Part shown: one piece after another, positions 4,909-5,016 of the stretch
Numbering within the stretch: position 1 is the first letter of the stretch
Layout: every line of letters starts with the position of its first letter
Origin: Caldora sp. SIO3E6
Lineage (GTDB): Bacteria; Cyanobacteriota; Cyanobacteriia; Cyanobacteriales; Coleofasciculaceae
Length of the DNA: 5,016 nucleotides
Assembly: GCA_010672185.1 (NCBI GenBank)
Contig: JAAHHL010000621.1
Span: 1 to 5,016, forward strand
Direction: 5' to 3'
Notes under the pieces: generated by a model
What the model saw: only the letters and a program-made list of their open reading frames with translations
Database searches by the model: none
Told to the model about the DNA's origin: nothing
Program-made: the position numbers and the translations under genes

Positions 4909-5016
4909 AAGTAGTAAACCCAGCTTCAGTATCAACTGTATGTGTATACTAAAATTCTTCCCTCTTAATCAACCAATTGCAGGGCAATTGCTGGCATCAC
5001 CAATCCCCTGGTTATG
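4909..5016. other. Window end; possible gene edges, not resolved
   Basis: Two short readings are possible. On the + strand an ATG at 4940 opens MCILKFFPLNQPIAGQLLAS and stays open to the edge, without a ribosome-binding site. On the - strand a frame entering from the edge reads ITRGLVMPAIALQLVD and stops at 4965-4967. A 7-bp hairpin, CAATTGC-AGG-GCAATTG (4974-4990), lies across both. Nothing here decides between them. Confidence 0.25.

Noticed and set aside
1..5016. tRNA, rRNA or riboswitch genes
   Set aside because: I saw no cloverleaf with a TTCGAATCC-like T-arm in place, and no conserved riboswitch core; GTTCTCGAATCC near 1344 has no matching acceptor or anticodon arms.

Overview
The window looks like a piece of a filamentous, probably heterocyst-forming cyanobacterial chromosome. 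The evidence is three GCGATCGC (HIP1) octamers, many short tandem heptanucleotide arrays (STRR type), moderate-to-low GC with AT-rich spacers, and gene families typical of cyanobacteria: a B12-type radical SAM enzyme, a DICT-domain protein, a long pentapeptide-repeat protein and a papain-fold toxin relic. Every gene I can support with confidence is on the + strand.

Layout. Bases 1-1305 are the 3' part of a B12-binding radical SAM gene; its N-terminus lies outside the window. Bases 1306-1515 are a repeat-rich spacer with several 7-bp-period arrays that reach the start codon of the next gene. Bases 1516-2907 encode a DICT sensory-domain protein whose C-terminal half resembles an HD-GYP domain without its metal ligands. 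Its stop codon lies inside a ten-unit heptamer array (2890-2959), which is followed by a G+C-rich inverted-repeat element (about 2965-3026). Bases 3077-3718 encode an almost pure pentapeptide-repeat protein. After a hairpin and an AT-rich spacer, 3927-4271 hold a papain-fold toxin (Tox-PL-2-like) broken by one in-frame TAA between its putative catalytic Cys and His; the usual start codon is also missing. A well-preserved small gene with a good ribosome-binding site follows 26 bp later (4298-4753) and is a candidate immunity partner. Bases 4754-5016 hold a small MITE-like element (inverted-repeat ends flanked by 11-bp direct repeats) and end with no identifiable gene.

Functional reading. The first three genes look like independent housekeeping, acclimation or signalling genes separated by repeat-filled spacers, not one operon. 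The most unusual unit is 3927-4753, which reads as a decayed toxin-immunity cassette: the toxin is dead by a single nonsense change while its neighbour stays open. A second theme is repeat arrays entering genes: two coding sequences end inside 7-bp arrays, so the repeats supply their last codons and stops.
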